Source of the DNA: Laetiporus sulphureus 93-53
Taxonomy: Eukaryota > Basidiomycota > Agaricomycetes > Polyporales > Laetiporaceae
Direction of reading: 5' to 3'
Length of the DNA: 64,000 nt
Assembly: GCF_001632365.1 (NCBI RefSeq)
Contig: NW_024468522.1
Coordinates: forward strand, 203,030 to 267,029
Of this stretch, positions 1-11,019 are shown piece after piece. The notes beneath the pieces are model-generated. The model had not been told where the DNA came from. It did no database searches and saw nothing but the letters and a program-made list of their open reading frames with translations. The position numbers were made by a program, and so were the translations under genes. Position 1 is the stretch's first letter. Each line of letters opens with the position of its first letter.

Positions 1-478
1 TATTTGGTATCTGAGTCTCTGTCCACGCTGTGGACTAGTACGTGTGAGAAAGCACACGTGGTTCTGAACGTTCTAACAGGGAACGCTTCATAACAACCCT
101 GCAGTCTCGAGCTTCGATATCATGCATAATAAACCTGTACGGTCAGTCTTCCCTAGTTGTCGATCATTCTCGTGTCACTCAAACGACCAATTCTGCGATG
201 TAATTGATTTTTACCCGAATAAGAAGGCTGATACATTGTTGACCAGTGCACGTAGTTTTCTAACTATGTGCATAATAGACAAGGCTGCAGCATATTGACC
301 GATATATTCGTGTCCGCTGCTGCACCAGATGAACCCGAGCATGAGATTGTCTACGGTGAGGCTGCTCATGCTGCGACACGTGCATGCCAATGCATTCTAT
401 GTCGTTGGAAAGGAGAAGATGAGGTCGACTTTATTCTGAAGATGATGCCATCGACCTCGCTTTCGCTTAGCCCATGAT
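1..478. other. Flank left of Helitron helicase, no gene seen
   Basis: AT-rich sequence beyond the helicase stop codon. The 3' end of the Helitron (hairpin followed by CTRR on the minus strand) would be expected here or beyond the window edge, but I could not identify it. Short open frames in this stretch have no coding character. Confidence 0.4.
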
Positions 479-3018
479 TTATGATGACAGGCATTGCGGT
501 GTCTGAGCAACTCCATTTTTTATCTGTTCCCACCATGTTTTGGTTCTTGTATTCTGCTCTTGCAAGCATTGATTCTCTTTTGTTAGCATCTCATTAATAG
601 GTTGAAAGAATGTCGTTTCATCGAAATCCCGAAGGATCCGTATTGTTTGATGACCTGAACTGCGAGAGAGAGCGACGTAAAGGTTGAACAGGAACATGCT
701 TCCTCCAGGCGGCGTTGTGATGTCCACGACAATGTACATGATTGTCTGTCCTTGAGACCGGTAGTCTGTGAATGCGTAGGCCGGCGTCATTGGCATCTGT
801 CGGCGATTTATTTTTTTGTGCAGGATCTTTCTTCCATTCAGTGTTTGGATTGGCATATCAACGTAGAAGCTTTTCACCATAGGTTCAATTGGAATAACGG
901 CATCTGGTAGTCCTTCAAGCTCTGTCAATCGCGTCCTTGTGAGCTTGATGAGAATGAAAAGTGGAGGTTTTTGCAATCTGATGATGGGAGAATTCGGTAT
1001 TGGTGGTTCGTCGGGGTGCAGTACGATGTTGACTATCTCCCCTCATGCACCATTCATCACGTCAAGCTCTGTCTGTACGTTGACAGTAACCATGACCTTC
1101 ATTCCGATAGCTAATTGGACTTCGTCAGGCAGACCTGCCTTCTCGTTGCATCCTTTGCGCTTAGATCTTTTGCTGGCCATCACGAATCGTTCCCTTGATG
1201 TTAAAGGTCTGCCGTTGGTAGAGTCTTCTGCGGGGAGATGAGAAGCTGAACCCCAGTACGTTCGCAGTGCTTTTTCACTGCAGCATCATTCCATTGCATA
1301 CGAACACAATGGCGAGGCGTCAACAAAGCCACTTCACCCCACTCGGATGAATCGAAATCTGTGGGAGGGCAGCTGGGACTGGTGATGATAAGATCCTTGA
1401 GCATTTTGATGTCTTCAGTCCGTACTTGTCTGTGTCTCAAATGGTGAAGGAATTGCATCCATACCATATCCGTCACATGTACTTGCTCTTTTAGCAGCAC
1501 TACGATTTCAAATGCCTCGAATATGCGTCGACCCAAACAGTCTTCGACTGTGGCTCCTGCTGTGATGTCCGCTTCATAATACAATGTCGCGCTTCTCTTC
1601 TGTGCCACGGGTGGAAACTGATGTAAGTCTCCACACAGTATTACATTGATTCCTCCAAAAGGTCGATCCTCGTTTTCCTCTCCTGTCTTTGCGATTGAGA
1701 GGTGCCTCGACAGCTTTGCTAGGAATGCCTGTGAGATCATGGAGCATTCATCGATTATCAGGTAGTCGATGTTCCACCACATTTCGGTAAGTTTTCATCT
1801 GCTCTCTTCAGATAGAGGTCTTCCGTTGAGCGAAATATCAGCGGCAGAATGCGTTGTTTTTCCCCCTATCAAAGATGCCACAATGCCAGTGTATGCTGCC
1901 TTCATGAGTTCTGTATCTGCGTTGTCAGCTTTAAACTGCTCAGTGATTGTTTGTATAACTTTTGATTTTTCCGTCCCTCCTTCTCCGAGCATCAGCATCA
2001 ACAGTTGATGCAGTTGGCGGCCTGCGAGCATCTCTGTCATATGCCAAGATATTATTTCAAATGCTCACCTCTGATCTTGAAGCAACATAGATGTGTCTGC
2101 TGGAGTTAACACCTGCTCGCTGATCCCTTCCCGTATGAGAACATTTGCAGAAGATGATGTCACTGTTGCTGTAAGTGGGTGTACTGATCCTTCTGTATCC
2201 AACTGACCATGCCGTGCATTGTCATCAGCTTGTGATGCATTGTGTTGGGCAAATGCGACTTGTTGCGACATGGCCTGCTTCCATTCGTGCAATTGTACCA
2301 GATCATTTTCTGTTGCCAGTCTTGCTGTTGGCCTCCGAATAGACGGAAATGTTGCAAATAACCTGACAGTCTCTCCTATCTCGACAGCGATGCGCCCATG
2401 CATGATGTCGATGAGCTGCACTTGACAGTTGCGAGCTTGTTCAATCATTTCTTCAGTAATTTCTGCCTCTTCAGGTGGTTCTCCATTCTCTCCCTCCTCA
2501 ATCTCGTTGTCTTCTAAAGCTGCAGATGCCACTATAGAATTCAATGCGTTCATTTCATGGGTGTCTCGTTTTTCAACTTCCACTGCATTCTTGCACTTGT
2601 GGTAGTGCTCGATATTTGACATCTGTGCGAGCGTGACATCAGACGCTTGCTGGCTGAAGTATCTGAGTGCTTCCTGCCATGTCAGCAACTCTCCTTTCAG
2701 ATCCCAAACCTGATGCCAAGGCTTGAACAGGAGCAGCATTGATGCACAGTAGTACTCGTGCTCATCAGGATCATCTCGTCGGGGAAAATACTGACTGACA
2801 AAGTCAGGTATGGTGTTGTGGCCTTTTCTTCTAATGATGCGGACCATATCAGATGTCTTTGGGTGACCAGGCAGATATCTGATGTACTGCTGTCTGCATG
2901 TCGAAGTGTGGTCAGGTTCTTCATTGTTACTATTGAACACATTGTTTGCTGCTTCGCGTTGACGTTCTGTTCGCTGACTTTTTGATGTTTCATATGTATC
3001 TGCAAAAAACTTCATCAC
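479..3018 (-). pseudogene. Helitron Pif1-like DNA helicase domain, pseudogene
   Basis: After a family-typical charged spacer (3018-2065) the frame enters the helicase. Walker A at 1986-1963 reads GEGGTEKS, where the canonical glycine before the lysine is replaced by Glu (codon 1971-1969). The Walker B-type segment YLIIDECSMIS is near 1740-1770, then GDLHQFPPV near 1630. The C-terminal part carries AFTDYRSQGQT and YVALSRS, both typical of Pif1/RecD2 helicases. A TGA at 1045-1043 interrupts the segment NGA*GEIVNIV, where the family has Arg. The Walker A change and the nonsense codon imply loss of activity. Confidence 0.85.
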
Positions 3019-3314
3019 ATTGTATGTTTCGAGTTCGACTCCTCACAATTGGTAGTCGATGACTTGTGTTCATGCAACAAGCGTTCCAAGTGAGTTCACC
3101 TCAATCAACAGGGTCCCATCCTGAAACATCGTTAACAACTTTGAGCAGCTTTCATCTATACATGTTAGCTCACCTCAGTGACATCGGGTGATAATATTTC
3201 TGTATTCAAGTTATTCTGCACTTCGGAATGTTCACCGACGCTGATAGTACCATGTTGGTCTCTGGATGTCCACATAGGTGAGTGCATCATCAGAGGCTGT
3301 CAAGGGTTTATTGC

Positions 3315-4595
3315 TTACCTACGGTTGCGATGCAATTCAGGATCTGCCTTCAACAGTGCTCCTGTAAAAGACGTCCAGTAAACTGAGACGTAGTGATGTG
3401 ATTTGATCACATCTCCCCATCCCATCAAGTAGGAGAAAACCATAGGTGCTGGTATCTCCTGTTGACGATTGAGAATGTTCACCGAACGGAACAGTAACAT
3501 GCATGCCTACTCTTGAATCTGATGGATGTATGTCTCATCATCAAAATGATATATGAGACCCTTGGCTAACAATGCAGATGTATTGTACGAGTGGCCCTGC
3601 TTTTTAGCGGCATAACCCATCACGTAGAATGTGATGTTGTTTGTTTCTTCAGAATTGGTGAGTAACTTTTCATCATTATTGCATCGGCAATTGACAGTGA
3701 TCGCTGGCACGTATCCATTCAGGTATCCATAGGTTCGCTTTGGCTGCCACCATCCCTTCTCCTCAACGATGTCGACCTCTGATAGTGGCCATGGTGCACG
3801 ACATTTACACTTCAGAGCACCATATTGATCTGTATGGAGACAACCTCGAGTGCATGTATGAAGCTGTTTAGTTCGTACCACCCACTTCTCTAAGTCTGCC
3901 ACTTGCTCCCAATAATTGTCTACGTCAGGATTTGGAGGTTGACAATATGAGACCTCTGCTTCAGATGGAAACTGCTGTATCTTCTCGGTGCATGACAATC
4001 CATCCACGTGTGCCTTGAAATTTGCTTTGATAAAGGCCACCATTTTTTGTCTGAATTCTTCAGTTCAAAGCAGGCTTGACATTTCATCCGACGTTGGTGA
4101 ATCCTTCAGCCATATCAACATGTGCAAATGCAATGTTCCATGACCTTGACTCTCTACGGTCCCAAAATAGGCATTCACGTATCCGAAAACACCTATTTTT
4201 CACTTGATGTGCCTGAATGGCAAGACTTGCACTTCGAACAGAGTTTCTATAATGGCTCGAATAGTGTAGTGAAAAAAGTAAGCTGCTGCGAATCCATCTG
4301 ACACAATGTTGTGGGCTCGCTGATATTTTCCAGAACCAGCAGTAGCAGAGAAACGGTCCATACCTATCTCCTCACCAACGGATAGTTGCACAACAGGATT
4401 GTGTAGGCCGTCGGGATTGATTGTTATTCAGATGTTTGCTGAATTTAGGAAGATGGATGTTGACCAAATCTGGGTTCGTAATTGGAACCTTGCAGAGTCT
4501 GATCCCAAGACATGCAGATTCTACACATTGCGAAACATGCGTGGATTGAGTGTATGATCTGCTTGTAATCAGCTCGTCTTTGTATCATTCACATC
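3315..4595 (-). pseudogene. Helitron Rep (HUH endonuclease) domain, pseudogene
   Basis: The frame reads a Helitron-like N domain (ITINPDGLHNPVV, then AHNIVSDGFAAAYFF), followed by the catalytic HUH motif in GTLHLHMLIW at about 4110-4138. Next comes the tyrosine region (YAAKKQGHSYN, near 3580-3620) and the downstream segment MVFSYLMGWGD. In an active element the two histidines bind the metal and the tyrosines nick DNA. Four stops interrupt the frame: TGA at 4430-4428, 4202-4200 and 4067-4065, and TAG at 3509-3507. The residues around them still align with the family, so these are point mutations rather than introns. The piece is clearly inactive. Confidence 0.85.
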
Positions 4596-5581
4596 ACATT
4601 GCAGTTTGTGTGAAATTTGTGTGTTTTGAGCGTAACTCGTGCAAAATGCCCTTATTGCTACCATATTCTCACGTTTCGTGATCTGGGGTTTCATGCAGTG
4701 ACTCGTCTCGTCAATCGGATTTCTTCTGCCTTCAGCCTCTCGACAGTGCATGTTCATGTGGTAGCCAGAGCAGTTGCAAACCGTATACAAACAAGATTGT
4801 TGTACTCGAAGTCGCAGACAAAAGCAAGGAGTAAATTGAGCAGCCCAAGTCCCGCTGCGGCGTGGTGCAGGTCGTTCTCGTCTTCTTCGACGCTTACTCG
4901 AGCGCTTCCTCAGGCTTCCTCCCGCTGTGGCCCCTGTGCGCTTCCTCCCGCCACAGGGCCACAGCGGCCCGGCTGCAGGAATATATAGTTCGACTTCGCT
5001 GCCAATAACCCCTATTTTCCACCGGAACCATATTGCATACATGGCCCAATGGAAGGACACCGCGCAATATACTGCTCAAGCTCAAGTATCATGCAACCAT
5101 CGCTGATCGTGTATTCTATACTATTTGCCTAGACAGTGTTTTCATGTTTTTGACTCAACGGCGACAACGGTAGCGAGCAGACTTTGTGTTGAGTTGTTGG
5201 GCGGGATTTTATATACACTGGTGCGGCTCAAGACACAGAATGGTATCTGTCTGCTCATGCAGTCTATATAGGTGTCTTGTTGTTATAAGGTCTACCTCGG
5301 CCATGTCGAGCACGGTCGCACACTCTTTTGCTCAGGCTCATATCGGGTACAATCCGAGCCCGGGCTACAGATACAGCGGATAATTAGTAAGGCTTTTACA
5401 GGACATGAACCCGACTCATGAATATACGAAGCTCAAGTTCCAAGTCTAAGTAGTGTGTACGGCACGACGTCCATAACTCAGGACGAGATCATTCAGCTAC
5501 ATATCAAAGGTGGGGGTGATGGTGCTTAGATTTCGTTGAGCGAATCCTCGACACTTTGCGAACGTCCACTCGCCACCAAGA
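4596..5581. other. Intergenic between Helitron and TF1
   Basis: About 1 kb without a supportable gene. It holds a GC-rich segment (about 4850-4980) with repeated GCTTCCTC and CCACAGGG strings. The minus-strand ORF across 4569-5060 is low-complexity Arg-rich and is not convincing. The last ~70 bases before 5581 still resemble the 3' flank of TF3, so the duplicated block extends slightly into this region. Confidence 0.4.
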
Positions 5582-8500
5582 TCACCCTCCAACAGGCCGC
5601 GACGACGCCATCGGATTGTTCATGGCACCAACGAAACTACTGATGTACGAGTCCCAATCATCCCACCTGACCAACCACACAAATAATGAGACAGACCAGC
5701 CAACACAAAAAAAAGCAAACACTCACTCGAATCCACTCGGCGCCGCAGACCACACCGCCAGCGTGTTCTCCGGAAAACCCGACTCTGGGCCGGGCTGCTG
5801 GGCTCCGCCACGTAAGGACGCTCCCGGATGCTGGACAGACTCCGGCTGGAACGGGTACTGCTGAGCATGAGCCGCCACATACGGTGCGGCCATCGTCGTG
5901 AAGGTCGGGTCATAGGAATTCAGCTCCGGCATAGTGAACATCGGCGCCGTTGCAGGGTGGAGCTCGCCATTCATCCCGTTTGCACTCATAGGAACTGTCG
6001 AGGGTCCTTCTTGCGGAGCAGAAGCCATACGATAGTCCATCCTGGACGGACCAGCGGTGTCGGTGCCGTACCACGAATGGTCCACTGGTGGCTGGGCCTG
6101 AGTGTCCATCGCCAATCCAGGATGCAGCGGCAGTCGTCCAAGCTCATCGCTATGTATAGGTAGCGAGAAATCCTGCACACTCGTTTGCCCAATCCCGCCG
6201 GCAGACACGCCATAAGTCTGATTAGGTGCAACCTGCGGCGACATCGCTGGTTGTACAAAGGCCGACGGGGACATCGAGGACGTGTCTCTCGACGCGCGCT
6301 TCGATCCCGCGATGTTGCGCGGCGCGGCATCCGGGTTGGATGTGTCAGGGGGCGTACCGAAGCTCGGAACATTCGACGTGGAGGGTGTTGGGCTGTCCGC
6401 ATCCCGTCCGCGCTTCTGGCTTACAGGCGTGCTCGGCAGGGGCAGGTCGCCAACGAACGCAAGTTCGTACACAATATCCCTATGAACGATGCGTATAAGT
6501 GGAAGCAAGAGGGCATGAGGCGATACAGGCTCCTACCATAGCCGACCAGCTATGTGGCACTGGGGCTCAATGCACTTCAACATCCTCATGCACTTGTGGA
6601 CTTCCGCCATCTCTTCGTTGGCATCGACCGTCAACCCCGATCGTTTCCCACCCCAGATATTGTGCAGCAGCACGATCCCAGACATGAAGTACGCCATCTG
6701 TGAATCTCAAGGTGAGTAAAAACCGGCTGATCCGGAAAGCCGCAGACCACTATACCATGTTGAAATGAAGTGGAGTACCGGTACGTTTGTACTGGACATC
6801 CAGGACATGTGTGCACGAGCGCGCCGCATTGGTGCAGATAGCCAGTGATGGGAAGGATAGCGGAGATGGCTTGCGCGGAGACGGGATGAATGGCCGATGT
6901 ACGAGCACCTGCAACATGTAATAGGACGCATACAGGGTGGCTGACTGGTTGAAAAAGGTGATGTTCTCTCTTTTCGGATCCCATCGTACTGTCACAAGGC
7001 GTCAATGGTCTACGCTATGTAGTACAGTCAAAGATCGCAAACGCACGATGATCAGGAACAGAGTCGATCCACTTGTTGAGCGCCGAATCTATCTCCGCGA
7101 CGATATGTTGTTCCCATTGCTGTCCAACAAAGCCCAATAGCGCCTTGGACTTTGTTATGGAATACTGTCACGCACATAATGTAGGCCGTTGGAACGAAAT
7201 GGGTGTAAATCCCTGGAAATGCAACGATTGTGACCCACTTACGATGGTACGCAGAGCAAAAAAGAGGATCCGGTGCAGCTTGATAAGGCTGTTGAAATAC
7301 GCCATGACCGATGGCTTCCCCGGCGGTTGTTTGAATGCCAGATCGGGGTCCGGGTTTGTCCAGTACTCGTCGTCGCACTCAATAGGCAGATCGAGGTCAA
7401 AACTGTAGGAAGGATGCTAAGCATGTAAAGGAGCAGAATCTATTGACGCTTGCTGACTCATCATCTTGGATCATGCATGGCCGTCCGAGAACAGAACTCA
7501 TCGATCTGTCCATCAGCACTAGAACCCTGTATATAACGTCACATTGAATTAGCCACATCTCGTCCACGCGATGACGATCGAGCCAGAGATCGACGCGTAC
7601 CAGAATGCACGTTTCCACAGCTCCTCTTCTACCGTTGGCTTGGTGTTGTAGACTTTTTTGCGGTGAGCACCTACATCTTGAGCCATGAGGAGACAGACCC
7701 CAATAATGGTTCGGGCCGTATGCGGCGTAGAGGATCCTTGCAAGAAGAAGGCCGAGAGCTGTAAATCTTTATGTCAACACCGCAGACGTGAATGATCGGC
7801 ATCAGTCACTGACACAGTAGATTTGGATGTCGTGCAGCTGTGGAGGAGACAGGAGTGACTTTCGTATCATATGCACTTGTCTGAACCACTCCCATCCTCG
7901 TGAAGAAGGAATCTTCTCGCCACTCTCTTCGTCGAGTAGAACTACACGCGGGTCGTCGGAAAACCTGGCCCCATTAGCGCAAACAAGCAGGACGATGGAG
8001 CCGAATCCTTCGTCACGGAGATGCAAATTGTCTCTGATGTTGGCATCGAAAGTAGGCCGATGGAGGAGTGGCATGTAAACATTGATATGATCAAAATAAA
8101 GGTTGACGAGCTTCCACAGGAGGTCTTCGTCTGGAAAGCTTCCCGGTTTGTGTGGTTCCAGCCGTTCTTCCATCTGGGCTGACATCCACTGAGGGCGATC
8201 AATCTCATGCTCCGCAGCAGCACTAAAAGGATACATACAGGATGCCGGCCATTGAATTTCGGCTGATGACTGCCATTAAGAATCTCCGGACGCATCTGAG
8301 CGCCCTCTGGCGATTCGTCGTATCCAATCCCGGAGAATTGCTGTTTCATATCCATAGCGTTCTGTACGAACATTATGCCGCTTGATTTCCCCAAAAATGT
8401 AGGTACGTTCGGTTCTATGGACATTTTTCTAAAACTTTGCATAAGAGTGTGCTGAGCCATGACCTCATCGTCGCTGGGCTCCAACACGTCCGGATCCGAA

Positions 8501-9545
8501 GGCCTTACATCGGGAGAGAGAGAAGCGGCAGTGCGGGGGACAACTTGCTCTCGTCGCGCAACGGTGGGCCTACCAGTTTCAGCGTTACGCTCAGTAAAGA
8601 ATGAGGCGTTATCCAAATGTTTGTCGGGTTCCTTGGGCAAGTCTGCGTCTGAACGTAGCTAGATGGGAATCAGCAATCCGCGACGTTACGTGAGAGGGTC
8701 ATTCCACCTTGACCAAAAGCTTCTCCATGTGCTCCAGACGAGCCTCCAGACTCTCTATATATCTAATATGCCTGTGAAACGTGCATTAATGGCACCATCT
8801 CGGCTCAACATACCTTTTACTGGAATTTCGTTTCTAGACACTAATGACTACTGGGCGAGACGTGCAATATAATGGTAGATACGTACCTGCGCGGCTTCAA
8901 CATACGTACACTCGTAACCGTACGTAATGCAATTCGTACACCTGCTGTTCGGCATCCGTTCTCCGTCACCTGCGCCGATTTGCGGAGCCGTTAGCTCTAG
9001 GAGAATGTGTGGCAACCACGAGCCTTACATCGAACTGCCCGAGCTCGTCAGCACCCGTCAACTCGACTAAATAATTTCATACACACTCTTTCTGTGCCTA
9101 CAGATGTCGCAAGCTCGGTGTGCCGTACGCCTCTTCTTCACATGCTGGGAGGCACTCGCGACGTCGTGAGACTCATCCTCTTCGGGCGAGGACATGTGTA
9201 TCGTGTGTTGAGCGCTGACGCGGACAATTGATCGCTGTGGGCGCGGAGGCCAGAACTATATGGTCAAGCAGATGGCGGTCTGTTATAGCGATCACACGCA
9301 CATGCGTAACTGAAGCGGCACAGTGGCGAGCATTGCCGAGTCGACGCCACCGATCAAAATCGTACCGCCACATCGGGCCGCAGATCGCCGAGAGCCGGGA
9401 TCCTACGAGCTCAACTTTCAGTTCATACTTTGTGCGAACATGATTAATGTAAACGAAGGATTGAAAGTCTTATGTGAGGTAATCTTGTCGTTGCGCACCG
9501 CTGGCGCGGCTCATGCGAATTCCAGCCTCGAGCGCGTGGATTAGC
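5510..9545 (-). repeat. Inverted segmental duplication, arm 1 (TF1 with flanks)
   Basis: About 4 kb including the TF1 gene, ~350 bases upstream and ~70 bases downstream; matches 43430-47530 in inverted orientation. Exons are highly similar and introns have diverged, so this is an established rather than a very recent duplication. Borders are approximate. Confidence 0.75.
5582..9195 (-). CDS. Zn2Cys6 fungal-specific transcription factor (TF1)
   Basis: Multi-exon gene for a GAL4-type activator of the XlnR-like family common in Agaricomycetes. The start ATG (9195) is conserved in TF2 and TF3. Splicing gives a complete zinc cluster, CDICRHRKIRC followed by CTNC and C; its third cysteine codon is split after a 6-nt micro-exon at 9034-9029. 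A short dimerisation coiled coil follows (YIESLEARLEHMEKLL). The central fungal_trans domain includes YMPLLHRPTFDANI, ECDDEYW and HRPFIPSPRKPSPLSF. The C-terminal half is Ser/Pro-rich, and the last exon encodes WDDWDSYIS. No stop or frameshift was seen. It is a nuclear DNA-binding regulator; its target is not deducible. TF3 is its closest relative and lies inverted. Confidence 0.88.
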
Positions 9546-11019
9546 GTGCGGCTGCGTCGTCGCGGAGTTTCACTTTTAATGTTCAACATTTCAGCCTTAG
9601 CTCTCTCACGCCGGGTTGCCCATCAACTCGTCTCCTCATCTCTCAATGTCATCAGGAGCTCGAGTTCATCGCAATTTATGGTCGGGCACTTCAGCATCGT
9701 TTCTTTCTCGACGATACAGAGCGCCAATTTCTACGACGTAAAGTCGGATCTCGAGGGGAGAAATACACAGAAAGAAGATTGCGCCTGATCTAGGAAGCGT
9801 AGATCATCCTGCATAGATATCTTGCCAGTGCATTGTACTGACATTATAGCCTCAAGATGCTGTTCATCTGCTGAGGCCTCGATGACGCTCGATCTTTCCA
9901 CAAGAGTCTTGTTCGATGTATACTCCCCGCATAATTTTACACGCTAGCCAAGGCTTCGAAGCGCGCGCCTCTACGTGATGGTTTAATCTCTCTATGTTCG
10001 AGATGCGGCCTAGTTCCGACAAGATCAATGTTGAGGACTTACTAATGCGAACCATGATCAGTAGACCTTCCCAGCTAGCACAATGCAATTCCGAGCACTC
10101 TTTTCGGCACTCACGATGTCGCCGCACGGTTCAATTGCATCAAAGCTGTTCCCGATATATCTCTTGAACTTAGACTTGGCTGCACAATCCTTGGCTGCAC
10201 AACCCGGAAGCTATAGATGCAGTGGGAAAGATAGACGAAATACGTGCGGCTTCAAAGATAGGAATCCAAGCTTTCTTTTAATAGAGCTTGCTGCAATAAG
10301 TGAGGTGGCACTCTGGATAGAGTCAATGCATTTCGCGCTACGGCTGCTCTACTGCAAAGCTAAAATGCATAGACAACATACGGAGTCAGCGACCAAGCTT
10401 CGCATTTGATTGGTAAGGCATTCGCTTCCGAGTGCATCCGTTCCACAACCTCCGACGGGCCGCAGGCCATCTCTAAAGCACCAGACTTGACCGTACCAGT
10501 CATTTTAGCTCGACGTCCACCAGAGTGTCCGCAAGCAGCCTTTCAAACCCCGCCTCTCCAGAAACGGCAGCTTATAACGCGCGCTTACAGGACTGGTTTA
10601 GTACGAGTCTAATACTTAGAGCTCATTGCCTGCATTGAAATGCAAGTTGTGTACCGTTAGTATGCAGTGAAGCCTGCTGCCAAACTAAAGCACACGCGCG
10701 CAAGATCCGCCGAGGAGCATTGCTGGGGTAAATGGTCGACGTCGGAAAGAGCACGGTTTGAATGTTCTCCGAAAGGTAATAACGAAGTTGAACTTCATAC
10801 TGATCACAGGCAAGCTGGTCAGAACGGAAGCAGGCGTGCAATATTCCATGCACAAGCTAAATGATTGACACTCATAAAATACATAACGAAGTCATTGGCT
10901 ACCTTTCGCGCGATGTGGGCACCAAATGTGAATCTAACGCGACAATGATTCGGCCTTACTGTACATTATAATGACTCCGAGACGGTGCACATATCGAAAT
11001 ACTCATATATGATGATCTA
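9196..11019. other. TF1 upstream region and gene-free DNA
   Basis: Bases 9196-9545 are homologous, in inverted orientation, to the TF3 upstream region (about 43430-43841), so the TF1 promoter was duplicated together with the gene. From 9546 to 11019 I see no convincing gene, RNA or repeat; short ORFs here lack domain similarity and splice logic. Confidence 0.5.

Larger units (their letters stand above)
479..4595 (-). mobile_element. Helitron, 5'-truncated and decayed
   Basis: Reading right to left, this stretch encodes the two signature parts of a rolling-circle Helitron transposase in canonical order: a HUH-type Rep nuclease, then a Pif1/RecD-like helicase. The family-typical N-terminal region of Rep is absent, because homology stops near 4595, so the element is truncated at its 5' side. 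Several in-frame stop codons (near 4428, 4200, 4065, 3507 and 1043) and a damaged Walker A motif show that it cannot make an active transposase. I found neither the TC start nor the hairpin/CTRR end, so the true borders are unknown. Confidence 0.85.

Noticed and set aside
7777..7791. CACCGCAGACGTGAA string in a TF1 intron
   Set aside because: The intron aligns with that of TF3 without an insertion, so this is a chance match rather than an element end.
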